In this document: positions 7,040-13,407 of the stretch, one piece after another
Position numbering within the stretch: the first letter of the stretch is position 1
Layout: the number at the start of each line of letters is the position of its first letter
Origin: Methylococcales bacterium
Lineage (GTDB): Bacteria; Pseudomonadota; Gammaproteobacteria; Methylococcales; Methylomonadaceae
Direction: 5' to 3'
Length of the DNA stretch: 15,930 nt
NCBI GenBank assembly: GCA_009692395.1
Contig: SHZG01000025.1
Coordinates: 1-15,930 of the forward strand
Position numbers and translations under genes: made by a program
The notes under the pieces: generated by a model
What the model saw: the letters and a program-made list of their open reading frames with translations, nothing else
Told to the model about the DNA's origin: nothing
Database searches by the model: none

Positions 7040-8383
7040 TTAATGAATGCCTAGCTTCTTTTCCAAATAATGAATATTTTGCCCACCAGCGGCAAACGCG
7101 CTGTCATTCATGATGTCTTGTTGTAACGGAATATTGGTTTTAATCCCATCAATAATCAATTCACTCAATGCGGTATTCATCCGCGCAATCGCACTTTGAC
7201 GATTTTCACCGTGCGCAATGAGCTTGCCTATCATCGAATCATAATACGGTGGCACTTTGTAGCCGTTGTAAATATGGGTTTCACAACGAATACCCGGCCC
7301 TCCTGGCATATGGAATTGGTCAATCGTTCCAGGGCAAGGCATAAAGGTTTTTGGATCTTCCGCATTTAAGCGACATTCAATCGCATGACCTGTGATTTTG
7401 ACTTGGTCTTGGGTAATAGATAACCGTTCACCAGAGGCAATACGCAGTTGTTCTTTGACAATATCAAAGCCTGTGACCATTTCAGTGACAGGATGCTCAA
7501 CTTGGACGCGGGTATTCATTTCAATGAAATAAAACTCGCCTTTTTCATACAAAAATTCAAACGTACCCGCGCCTAAATAGCCAATATCGACACAGGCTTG
7601 AGCGCAGCGTTCACCGATAAATTTGCGTTGGGCTTCGGTAATAAAGGGCGCAGGGGCTTCTTCAACCACTTTTTGATGACGACGCTGCATAGAACAATCC
7701 CGTTCACCTAAATGAATGGCGTTGCCGTGTGAATCTGCCATGACTTGAAATTCAATATGACGCGGGTCTTCTAAAAACTTTTCCATGTACACGGTTGGAT
7801 TACCAAAGGCAGCCCCTGCTTCCGCTTTAGTCATCGCAATAGAATTAATAAGCGCGGCTTCGGTGTGTACGGTACGCATACCACGACCACCACCACCACC
7901 CGCCGCTTTGATAATCACGGGATAGCCTATGTACTGTGCTAATTTTAAATTTTCTGCATCATTATTGGATAACGGCGCATTGTCACCAGGAACGCAAGGC
8001 ACACCAGCGGCAATCATGGCTTTTTTAGCCGATATTTTATCGCCCATGATGCGAATAGTTTCCGCATTTGGGCCGATAAACACAAAGCCGCTCTTTTTTA
8101 CTTTATCGGCAAAATCAGCATTTTCAGATAAAAATCCATATCCTGGATGAATGGCTTCGGCATCGGTGACTTCTGCCGCGCTAATAATAGCGGGAATATT
8201 TAAATAACTGTCCGCAGATGATGCAGGGCCGATACACACTGATTCATCGGCTAAGCGAACGTGTTTTAAATCACGGTCGGCTTCTGAATGGACGGCAACC
8301 ACTTTAACGCCTAATTCTCTACAGGCGCGTAAAATACGCAGGGCAATTTCGCCACGATTGGCAATGACTATTTTAGAAAACAT
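7040..8383 (-). CDS. accC: Acetyl-CoA carboxylase, biotin carboxylase subunit
   Basis: AccC carboxylates the biotin on AccB using ATP and bicarbonate, the first half-reaction of malonyl-CoA formation for fatty acid synthesis. The 447 residues (E. coli 449) begin MFSKIVIANRGEIALRILRA. They contain AIHPGYGFLSENADFA, the glycine-rich ATP loop AAGGGGGRGMR (near 160-170), HLGERDCSMQRRHQKVVEEAP, and the active-site block EMNTRVQVEHPVTEMVTG. The C-terminal lid and dimer region ends in a normal way. AAGGGG is placed well before the start codon, and the gap from accB is 11 bases. Transcription of genes beyond accC must pass the palindrome at 6995. Confidence 0.98.
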   Translation of the reverse strand: MFSKIVIANRGEIALRILRACRELGVKVVAVHSEADRDLKHVRLADESVCIGPASSADSYLNIPAIISAAEVTDAEAIHPGYGFLSENADFADKVKKSGFVFIGPNAETIRIMGDKISAKKAMIAAGVPCVPGDNAPLSNNDAENLKLAQYIGYPVIIKAAGGGGGRGMRTVHTEAALINSIAMTKAEAGAAFGNPTVYMEKFLEDPRHIEFQVMADSHGNAIHLGERDCSMQRRHQKVVEEAPAPFITEAQRKFIGERCAQACVDIGYLGAGTFEFLYEKGEFYFIEMNTRVQVEHPVTEMVTGFDIVKEQLRIASGERLSITQDQVKITGHAIECRLNAEDPKTFMPCPGTIDQFHMPGGPGIRCETHIYNGYKVPPYYDSMIGKLIAHGENRQSAIARMNTALSELIIDGIKTNIPLQQDIMNDSAFAAGGQNIHYLEKKLGIH

Positions 8384-8394
8384 CCGTATTCCCC

Positions 8395-8829
8395 TTATTC
8401 AATGATGAATAACGGTTGACCATATTCGACAGGTTCTGCGTTATCAACCAGAATTTTACTGACGACCCCGCTTTTATCGGATTCAATTTGATTCAAAATT
8501 TTCATTGCTTCAATAATACACAGTGTATCGCCAACCATGACGGATTGTCCAATTTCAACAAATACTCTAGTGCTAGGTGAAGCAGAGCGATAAAACGTAC
8601 CGACCATCGGTGATTTAACGATATGACCTGTGATTTTTTCTTCAATAGCGACAGCCGCAGCGGTAATCTGCATAGGCTGAGCAGCCGCCACAGGCGCGGG
8701 TGCGTAATTGACAGGCGCGGAAGAATAACGATTTATACGAATTAATTCTTCGCCTTCCTTAATTTCTAATTCGGCAATGCCAGATTCTTCGACTATTTCG
8801 ATGAGTTTTTTTATTTTTCTAATATCCAT
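8395..8829 (-). CDS. accB: Acetyl-CoA carboxylase, biotin carboxyl carrier protein
   Basis: AccB carries the covalently bound biotin that shuttles CO2 between AccC and the AccA/AccD transferase. The 144-residue protein has an N-terminal segment MDIRKIKKLIEIVEESGIAELEIKEGEE. A Pro/Ala-rich linker follows (about 35-60: SSAPVNYAPAPVAAAQ). The lipoyl/biotinyl domain starts near HIVKSPMVGTFYRSASP and includes the biotin-acceptor lysine in IIEAMKILNQIES, placed normally about 33 residues from the C-terminus. It is slightly shorter than E. coli AccB (156) because of the linker. It starts only 6 bases after aroQ and is followed by accC after 11 bases: a compact aroQ-accB-accC operon. Confidence 0.98.
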   Translation of the reverse strand: MDIRKIKKLIEIVEESGIAELEIKEGEELIRINRYSSAPVNYAPAPVAAAQPMQITAAAVAIEEKITGHIVKSPMVGTFYRSASPSTRVFVEIGQSVMVGDTLCIIEAMKILNQIESDKSGVVSKILVDNAEPVEYGQPLFIIE

Positions 8830-8835
8830 GATGCA

Positions 8836-9279
8836 TTATTTCTCGGCTAATAACTGATGGGCGGCTTGTAAAGCCAGTTCGTATCCTATTGCTCCTAATC
8901 CACAAATAATGCCTTTGGCAATATCGGAAAAATAGGAGTGTGATCTAAAAGGTTCGCGTGCGTGGACGTTGGATAAATGAACCTCTATAAAAGGGATTTG
9001 GGTAGCTAGCAATGCGTCACGAATGGCAACGCTGGTATGCGTAAACGCAGCGGGGTTAATAATAATAAATTTAACCTGCTGGTAATACGCTTGGTGAATA
9101 AGTTCAATGATTTCATATTCGGCGTTACTTTGATGAAAACTCAATTGATGATTCAAACCCACTGCTTGTTGTTCTAAGGTCTGCTGAATATCTGCGAGGG
9201 TTTTGTTGCCGTAATGACTAGGTTCGCGCACCCCTAGTAAGTTTAAGTTCGGGCCATTTAAAACGGTAATCTGTGCCAT
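8836..9279 (-). CDS. aroQ: Type II 3-dehydroquinate dehydratase
   Basis: AroQ converts 3-dehydroquinate to 3-dehydroshikimate, step three of the shikimate pathway. The 147-residue protein from this start has the type II landmarks: NGPNLNLLGVREPSHYG with catalytic Tyr23, FHQSNAEYEIIELIHQA, IIINPAAFTHTSVAIRDAL with Asn75 and His81, and EVHLSNVHAREPFRSHSY with His101 and the substrate-binding arginines. The frame is open 27 codons further upstream (to 9360). I reject that start because its ATG lies on the probable -10 element and the extra residues (MYNIWTIVCKFGKIGPV...) are not part of the family. The true ATG has no strong ribosome site. It heads the aroQ-accB-accC operon, an arrangement I recall from pseudomonads. 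Confidence 0.96.
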   Translation of the reverse strand: MAQITVLNGPNLNLLGVREPSHYGNKTLADIQQTLEQQAVGLNHQLSFHQSNAEYEIIELIHQAYYQQVKFIIINPAAFTHTSVAIRDALLATQIPFIEVHLSNVHAREPFRSHSYFSDIAKGIICGLGAIGYELALQAAHQLLAEK

Positions 9280-9351
9280 GTTAGGTTTATTTTTAGTAGG
9301 GGTTTGTGCAACGGGGCCAATTTTGCCGAATTTACACACAATTGTCCAGAT

Positions 9352-9357
9352 ATTATA
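9352..9357 (-). promoter_or_regulatory. Probable -10 element of the aroQ-accB-accC promoter
   Basis: A perfect TATAAT reads on the minus strand within AAATGTATAATATCTGG, about 73 bases before the aroQ ATG. The -35 region is poor: near-matches such as CTGTCG lie 17 bases away and TTACTG 20 away. The position in the only sizeable gap (165 bases) between the TlpA-like gene and aroQ, the perfect hexamer and the need for a promoter for accBC together support it. Confidence 0.5.
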
Positions 9358-9444
9358 CATTTAGCCAACGATCGCGACAGTAAGCCCATTGTTCGTGCGT
9401 GTTAATCACAAATGACTTATTTTTAAAAGCATTTAAAACCTATT

Positions 9445-9957
9445 TTACAGTAGCGGTGTAATCACCTGCACCACTTGTTCAGTCGCAAATTCACCTGCTT
9501 GTTGATGAATCACTTGCCCTTGTGCATTAACGACCACGGTATAGGGTAACGCGCCGATACGATTACCCAATTGTTGTGCTTGTGTCATTGCCGCAACGCC
9601 GCCAATGAGTATTGGATAATTGATGTTAATGGTTTGCAGGTAATCAATAACGGCGGTTTTATCATCCATGGCAATACCAATAAACTGGACATTTTTATCG
9701 GCATATTTGCTTTGTAAGGCAATAAATTCAGGTATTTCTTTGCGACAGGGCGCACACCATGTTGCCCAAAAATTAATAACGCGAATTTTACCCTGCCATT
9801 CGGTGCTATTGTGTTGCTTGTCTGAAATATCAGGCAAACTGAATTCCGCGAACGGGGTAGGGTTCATCTGTCCTGCGGGCGACATAATAAACCGCGCAGT
9901 GAGTCCGACACCTAAGGCGAGGACGGCAACGATAATAACCAATTCGGATGATTTCAT
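9445..9957 (-). CDS. Membrane-anchored TlpA/ResA-like thiol-disulfide oxidoreductase
   Basis: The 170-residue protein starts with an uncleaved-looking signal anchor (about residues 5-24: ELVIIVAVLALGVGLTARFI), so the rest should face the periplasm. The soluble part is a thioredoxin fold of the TlpA/ResA redoxin type: PDISDKQHNSTEWQGKIRVINFWATWCAPCRKEIPEF with the redox pair Cys68/Cys71 (WCAPC), then IGIAMDD, and GALPYTVVV with the cis-proline at 138. Such proteins reduce periplasmic disulfides, for example in cytochrome c maturation or copper-site assembly, and are recharged by DsbD or CcdA. The ATG overlaps the dsbD TGA (ATGA), so it is produced with DsbD and is probably one of its clients. 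Its exact target cannot be read from the sequence. Confidence 0.88.
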   Translation of the reverse strand: MKSSELVIIVAVLALGVGLTARFIMSPAGQMNPTPFAEFSLPDISDKQHNSTEWQGKIRVINFWATWCAPCRKEIPEFIALQSKYADKNVQFIGIAMDDKTAVIDYLQTININYPILIGGVAAMTQAQQLGNRIGALPYTVVVNAQGQVIHQQAGEFATEQVVQVITPLL

Positions 9958-12137
9958 AATTTAACGTGTGCAAGTGAGGCAAGAAAGGTATCGACATCCT
10001 GATAACCGATTACACGGTGTTCTGGATGTTCTTGTTGGTCAATGCCAAAAAATAAAATAGCAGGTGGCCCGATGAGTTTGAATTTTTCTAGCAAGGCTTT
10101 ATCAGCGGCAGAATTTTCAGTGATATCGACTTGTAGCAATACAAAACCACTGAGGGCTTGTTTTACTTTGGCATCACTAAGGGTATACGCCTCCATTTCT
10201 TTGCATGATATGCACCAGTCGGCATAAAAATCCAGCATGACTTTTTTGCCATCAGCACTGGCTTGTTTTAGTTTGGCATCCAATTCATCAGCGCGAATAC
10301 GCTGAAAAATACTGCCTTGTTCAGCGGCTTGCGCGGTGTTCATGGCAAAACCTTGTAGCGGTTTTAACGGATTGCTATTACCCATGCTCACGCCAATCAA
10401 TAGCAATACGCCATAAGCCAGCATCATCAAACCCACGCCTTTCCATAATTTACGCCAGCCTGAAACGTGTTCAGGTAAGGGGTCAATCGCACTGAGATAA
10501 ATCGAGGGTAATACTAACAACATTGCCCACAATAACATCGTCACTGTAGGTGGTAATATCCGACTAAGCATCCACACTGCCACAGCTAACATCAGTACGC
10601 CGAACACGGCTTTAGTGGCATTCATCCAATTACCTGCTTTGGGTAATAATTTACCTGCCGATATTCCCAGTAATAATAACGGTACGCCCATGCCTAAACC
10701 CAGCGCGAATAACGCACTACCACCTAATACTGCGTCGCCTGTTTGCCCAATAAAAATTAACGCGCCTGCTAACGGTGCAGCCACACACGGCCCAACAATT
10801 AACGACGATAACGCACCCATAATCGCCGCGCCCCACAATGAACCATCTTGGTGTCTAACGCTGGAATTATACAGTTTAGTTTGTATCGAGTTGGGCAGTT
10901 GTAAATTATAAAAACCAAACATGGATAACGATAATAGCACGAACACCACGCTGAATAAGCCCACTATCCACGGTTGTTGAAACAGCGTTTGTAAATTTTC
11001 GCCAAATAACGCCGCGAGTATGCCAAACACCGTGTAAGTCACCGCAGAGGCGACCACATAACTCAGTGACAATAAAAATGCGCGAGTAGTGGTGATGTGA
11101 TTACCATGCCCGACAATAATGCCCGATAAAATCGGAATCATCGGGAAAATACACGGTGTCATGGATAATAACAAACCGAAGCCGAAAAAGCTCAGTAAGG
11201 TCATCGCAAAGCTATCGTGTTTTAAGGAATCGACAATTTGGTCTTGTTCCGATAACACAGGCGCGACTTTAACAGGCGTGCTTAGCTTGCCCACTGGCAG
11301 TGCTAATTCAACTGATTGCGTCATCGGTGGATAACACACGCCCCGCTCTGCACAACCTTGAAAACTGGCTTTCAATGTCACGGTTTGCGCGGCTGTATTA
11401 GTGCGTAACAGCGGCACATCAACCATCAATTCATCATAAAAAATTTCCACTTTACCGAAGTCTTCATCTTCTTTAGGAATACCGTTGGGCAGGGTAAAAC
11501 TGCCCAGTTGCACATCAGCTGCGTTTACTAATTCCAAGTGAATTTTTTCGCGGTACAAATAATAGCCTTGTGCAATCCGCCAGTTCACCGCCACCGTGTT
11601 GTCATCTTTAAGTGTCGCAAAAAATTGAAATGCTTGGTTAGCAGGCAATAACGCCTCGTTATTTTTTGCACGATTGAGCAATTGCGCCAGTAGATTTGCG
11701 GGTGCTACGGCGGCGACTGTGGGTAATGTAACTTCCAGCGTGGTTTTTTGTGGCGGATAACAAATACCTTTATCGGCACAACCTTGAGAACGTAGCGATA
11801 ACGCAACGCTAGCCGCACCACCTGCTTTAATTGGTTGTCTGACTTTCAAGGTGTTACGGTAAATTTCCATGTTACCGAAATCATCATCATGCTTGATTTT
11901 ACCCTTTGGAAACGCTGCACTACCTAATTGAACCGAGGGGGTTTTAGAATCAATAAAAGTCTTAGTTCGGTATAAATAATAGCCATCCAGAATGTGCCAA
12001 GTGACTTCCACTTGTTCATTATTCAGCGCGACCGCCGACACCTTAAAAACTTGGTCAGGCGGTAAAGTTTCAGTTTCAGCTAATGCGGCTTGAAACCAGA
12101 ACAACAGACTTAAAAAAATTAGTTGAATGAATGGCAT
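9954..12137 (-). CDS. dsbD: Thiol:disulfide interchange protein DsbD with duplicated alpha domain
   Basis: DsbD moves electrons from cytosolic thioredoxin across the inner membrane to periplasmic DsbC, TlpA/CcmG-type and similar proteins. The 727-residue protein has a signal peptide (1-20, ending QAALA). A first DsbD-alpha domain (about 28-139) has the redox pair Cys120/Cys126 (QGCADKGICYPP). A second alpha domain (about 168-281) has Cys262/Cys268 (QGCAERGVCYPP). The eight-helix membrane core (about 310-585) holds Cys329 (MTPCIFP) and Cys451 (GPCVAAP). The C-terminal thioredoxin-like gamma domain has WCISC (Cys642, Cys645). Usual DsbD is near 570-600 residues with one alpha domain; the excess here equals the extra copy. 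It overlaps cutA by 19 bases. E. coli also has cutA beside dsbD (dipZ, once called cutA2). Confidence 0.97.
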   Translation of the reverse strand: MPFIQLIFLSLLFWFQAALAETETLPPDQVFKVSAVALNNEQVEVTWHILDGYYLYRTKTFIDSKTPSVQLGSAAFPKGKIKHDDDFGNMEIYRNTLKVRQPIKAGGAASVALSLRSQGCADKGICYPPQKTTLEVTLPTVAAVAPANLLAQLLNRAKNNEALLPANQAFQFFATLKDDNTVAVNWRIAQGYYLYREKIHLELVNAADVQLGSFTLPNGIPKEDEDFGKVEIFYDELMVDVPLLRTNTAAQTVTLKASFQGCAERGVCYPPMTQSVELALPVGKLSTPVKVAPVLSEQDQIVDSLKHDSFAMTLLSFFGFGLLLSMTPCIFPMIPILSGIIVGHGNHITTTRAFLLSLSYVVASAVTYTVFGILAALFGENLQTLFQQPWIVGLFSVVFVLLSLSMFGFYNLQLPNSIQTKLYNSSVRHQDGSLWGAAIMGALSSLIVGPCVAAPLAGALIFIGQTGDAVLGGSALFALGLGMGVPLLLLGISAGKLLPKAGNWMNATKAVFGVLMLAVAVWMLSRILPPTVTMLLWAMLLVLPSIYLSAIDPLPEHVSGWRKLWKGVGLMMLAYGVLLLIGVSMGNSNPLKPLQGFAMNTAQAAEQGSIFQRIRADELDAKLKQASADGKKVMLDFYADWCISCKEMEAYTLSDAKVKQALSGFVLLQVDITENSAADKALLEKFKLIGPPAILFFGIDQQEHPEHRVIGYQDVDTFLASLAHVKL

Positions 12138-12445
12138 GAATCTATCCAGTGCAGGTAATCAGGTAAACCGCGCTCAATAGGCACAGCAATAATCTCAGGT
12201 AACTCATAAGGGTGGTGCTTTTTTATTAAAGTTTCAAGGTGTGGATAAGCATCTTGCCGCGCCTTAATGAGTAACAGACATTCTTCCGCACGTTCAATTT
12301 CGCCTTGCCAGCGATAAATAGAAGTCATATTCGGCACGATATTCACACACGCCGCGACATTATTTTCAATCAATAAATAGGAGATTTTTTCCGCTGTCTC
12401 CTTATCAGGGCAGCTACAAAAGACGATTTGATAATCAGTGGACAT
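12119..12445 (-). CDS. cutA: Divalent-cation tolerance protein CutA
   Basis: CutA1 is a small, very stable trimer linked genetically to copper/divalent-cation tolerance; its biochemical role is unsettled. The 108-residue protein shows the family run: QIVFCSCPDKETAEKISYLLIENNVAACVNIVPNMTSIYRWQGEIERAEECLLLIKAR, then ETLIKKHHPYELPEIIAVPIERGLPDYLHWI. It covers essentially the whole length (E. coli 112), with no N-terminal signal. It is the first gene of the cutA-dsbD-tlpA group and its 3' end overlaps the dsbD start by 19 bases. A divergent gap of 118 bases separates it from fxsA and holds a candidate promoter. Confidence 0.95.
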   Translation of the reverse strand: MSTDYQIVFCSCPDKETAEKISYLLIENNVAACVNIVPNMTSIYRWQGEIERAEECLLLIKARQDAYPHLETLIKKHHPYELPEIIAVPIERGLPDYLHWIDSCHSFN

Positions 12446-12477
12446 TTTTTATCGGTAGTTACTGTTAAATAGCTGAT

Positions 12478-12507
12478 ATTATCCTAGAAATTCCTAAGAA
12501 TTGTCTT
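12478..12507 (-). promoter_or_regulatory. Possible promoter of cutA-dsbD-tlpA
   Basis: On the minus strand AAGACA (rc of 12502-12507) and GATAAT (rc of 12478-12483) are separated by 18 bases, about 33 bases before the cutA start. The -10 matches five of six consensus bases and the -35 four of six. Two imperfect 10-base direct repeats, CCTAGAAATT and CCTAAGAATT (8 of 10 identical), fill 12483-12502, i.e. the spacer. No strong promoter for the divergent fxsA stood out. Confidence 0.35.
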
Positions 12508-12563
12508 TATATTGTCGTAAGGTTACTAATAGCAGTGACCTTGAACCTTTGAGACTATACATC

Positions 12564-13007
12564 ATGAAAATTTTCCAAATCTTGTTACTAATCGTGCTAG
12601 TTATACCGTTTGCAGAAATTTATTTTCTACTGGAAGTCGGTAGTATTATCGGGGCATTCCCGACTATTTTACTGGTTGTCTTTACTGCGGTGTTGGGAGC
12701 TTGGTTGTTACGGCAACAAGGCTTTTCGACGTTTCGCCGTTTTCAGGAAAGTTTAGCGCGAGGTGAAATACCCGCCTATGAAATGGTTGAAGGCCCGTTA
12801 ATTTTAGTCGGTGGCGCGTTATTACTCACACCGGGTTTTATTACTGACGCGCTGGGTTTTGCGTGTTTAATGCCTGCAACGCGTAAGAAAATCGCACAAT
12901 ACATTATTGAACATTATCTTGTGGTAGCGGAAGCGAGTGCGGGTTTTGGGCAAGCTAAAGCGGCTGAAAGCAATGTACTGGAAGGTGAATTTCGTAAGGA
13001 AGACTAA
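12564..13007 (+). CDS. fxsA: FxsA-family inner-membrane protein
   Basis: FxsA is a small inner-membrane protein; overexpression in E. coli relieves F-plasmid exclusion of phage T7, and its normal job is unknown. From the chosen ATG it has 147 residues: MKIFQILLLIVLVIPFAEIYFLLEVGSIIGAFPTILLVVFTAVLGAWLLRQQGF gives two membrane helices. Then come FQESLARGEIPAYEMVEGPLILVGGALLLTPGFITDALGFACLMPATR with further hydrophobic helices, and a soluble tail from about residue 105. The GGALLLTPGFITDALG segment is the family signature. The frame is open 21 codons upstream to 12501, but those residues (SLYCRKVTNSSDLEP) are polar and foreign to FxsA. It is followed 13 bases after its stop by a palindromic repeat shared with the uvrD 3' end. 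Confidence 0.92.
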   Translation: MKIFQILLLIVLVIPFAEIYFLLEVGSIIGAFPTILLVVFTAVLGAWLLRQQGFSTFRRFQESLARGEIPAYEMVEGPLILVGGALLLTPGFITDALGFACLMPATRKKIAQYIIEHYLVVAEASAGFGQAKAAESNVLEGEFRKED

Positions 13008-13019
13008 GATTTTCTGGAA

Positions 13020-13047
13020 TGGAGTCCAAAACGTATTTTGGACTCCA
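13020..13047. repeat. Palindromic repeat, copy 1 (12-bp stem, CGTA loop)
   Basis: TGGAGTCCAAAA at 13020-13031 pairs perfectly with 13036-13047 around a CGTA loop. It lies in the 47-base gap between the convergent ends of fxsA and the DUF2892-type gene. It is the same element as the one after uvrD, in the opposite orientation: the 26-base cores differ at one loop base. Its place suggests a bidirectional end-of-message structure. No adjacent T-tract makes it a classical terminator. Confidence 0.88.
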
Positions 13048-13054
13048 GCGTGTT

Positions 13055-13306
13055 TTAGCTAGTTGCTTCGGGTGTTTCTTCAGTTGATTCGCCAGTCACG
13101 CAAGTATTTTTGTTCATGCCTGAATACGCAGGACACCAGCCAGAATAGCCAGTCGCAACGAGTATCAAGCCAATCAACAACAACGCGATAGAGGCGATAA
13201 AAACAGAAACAAATAGCGCGGCTGAACCCGCATACAACCGATATTTTTTCTCTTGTTCGCCCACGTTGTGTTCAAACTTCATCATACGTTTATAATCAAA
13301 ACTCAT
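13055..13306 (-). CDS. Small DUF2892-like inner-membrane protein
   Basis: The 83-residue protein starts MSFDYKRMMKFEHNVGEQEKKYRLYAG, has one long hydrophobic stretch (about 27-53, LFVSVFIASIALLLIGLILVATG) that may be a hairpin, and then SGWCPAYSGMNKNTC (Cys58, Cys69) and an acidic tail. The arrangement G(W)CP.Y...G.NTC after a membrane hairpin is that of DUF2892 (YgaP-type membrane region) proteins, which often accompany rhodanese/sulfur-transfer functions. There is no rhodanese domain here, so the role is unknown. The frame runs upstream to 13408, but AAGAGGA sits 7 bases before the ATG at 13304-13306 and decides the start. It is divergent from uvrD and convergent with fxsA. Confidence 0.75.
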   Translation of the reverse strand: MSFDYKRMMKFEHNVGEQEKKYRLYAGSAALFVSVFIASIALLLIGLILVATGYSGWCPAYSGMNKNTCVTGESTEETPEATS

Positions 13307-13342
13307 TTTAAAATCCTCTTGGTATTGGTTAGGAAAGTAAGG

Positions 13343-13360
13343 TTTACGCGCTGGCGTAAA
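13343..13360. promoter_or_regulatory. Operator-like inverted repeat between DUF2892 gene and uvrD
   Basis: TTTACGC (13343-13349) and GCGTAAA (13354-13360) are perfect 7-base arms around GCTG, an 18-base dyad. It lies in the middle of the 101-base divergent gap that must hold promoters for both genes. It does not fit the LexA box CTGT-N8-ACAG. It may be a repressor or activator site of unknown identity. Confidence 0.4.
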
Positions 13361-13407
13361 ATCTATGGCAATATACACAGCTACAAAAAATCTGCAAGCA
13401 ATAAACA

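Noticed and set aside
9280..9360. N-terminal extension of AroQ to the ATG at 9360
   Set aside because: The ATG falls on the TATAAT element, and the extra 27 residues are not part of type II dehydroquinases.
9353..9437. A short minus-strand open frame (about 28 codons, ending HEQWAYCRDRWLNV) between the TlpA-like gene and aroQ
   Set aside because: It has no ATG start or ribosome site, matches no family I recognise, and overlaps the aroQ -10 element. It could be a remnant of a gene tail but cannot be supported.
10042..11334. Several plus-strand frames opposite dsbD
   Set aside because: They are mirror frames of a clearly conserved minus-strand gene and have no recognisable protein features.
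13370..13381. Possible LexA box upstream of uvrD (...TATACACAG)
   Set aside because: Only the ACAG half is present; the CTGT half at the needed distance is absent.
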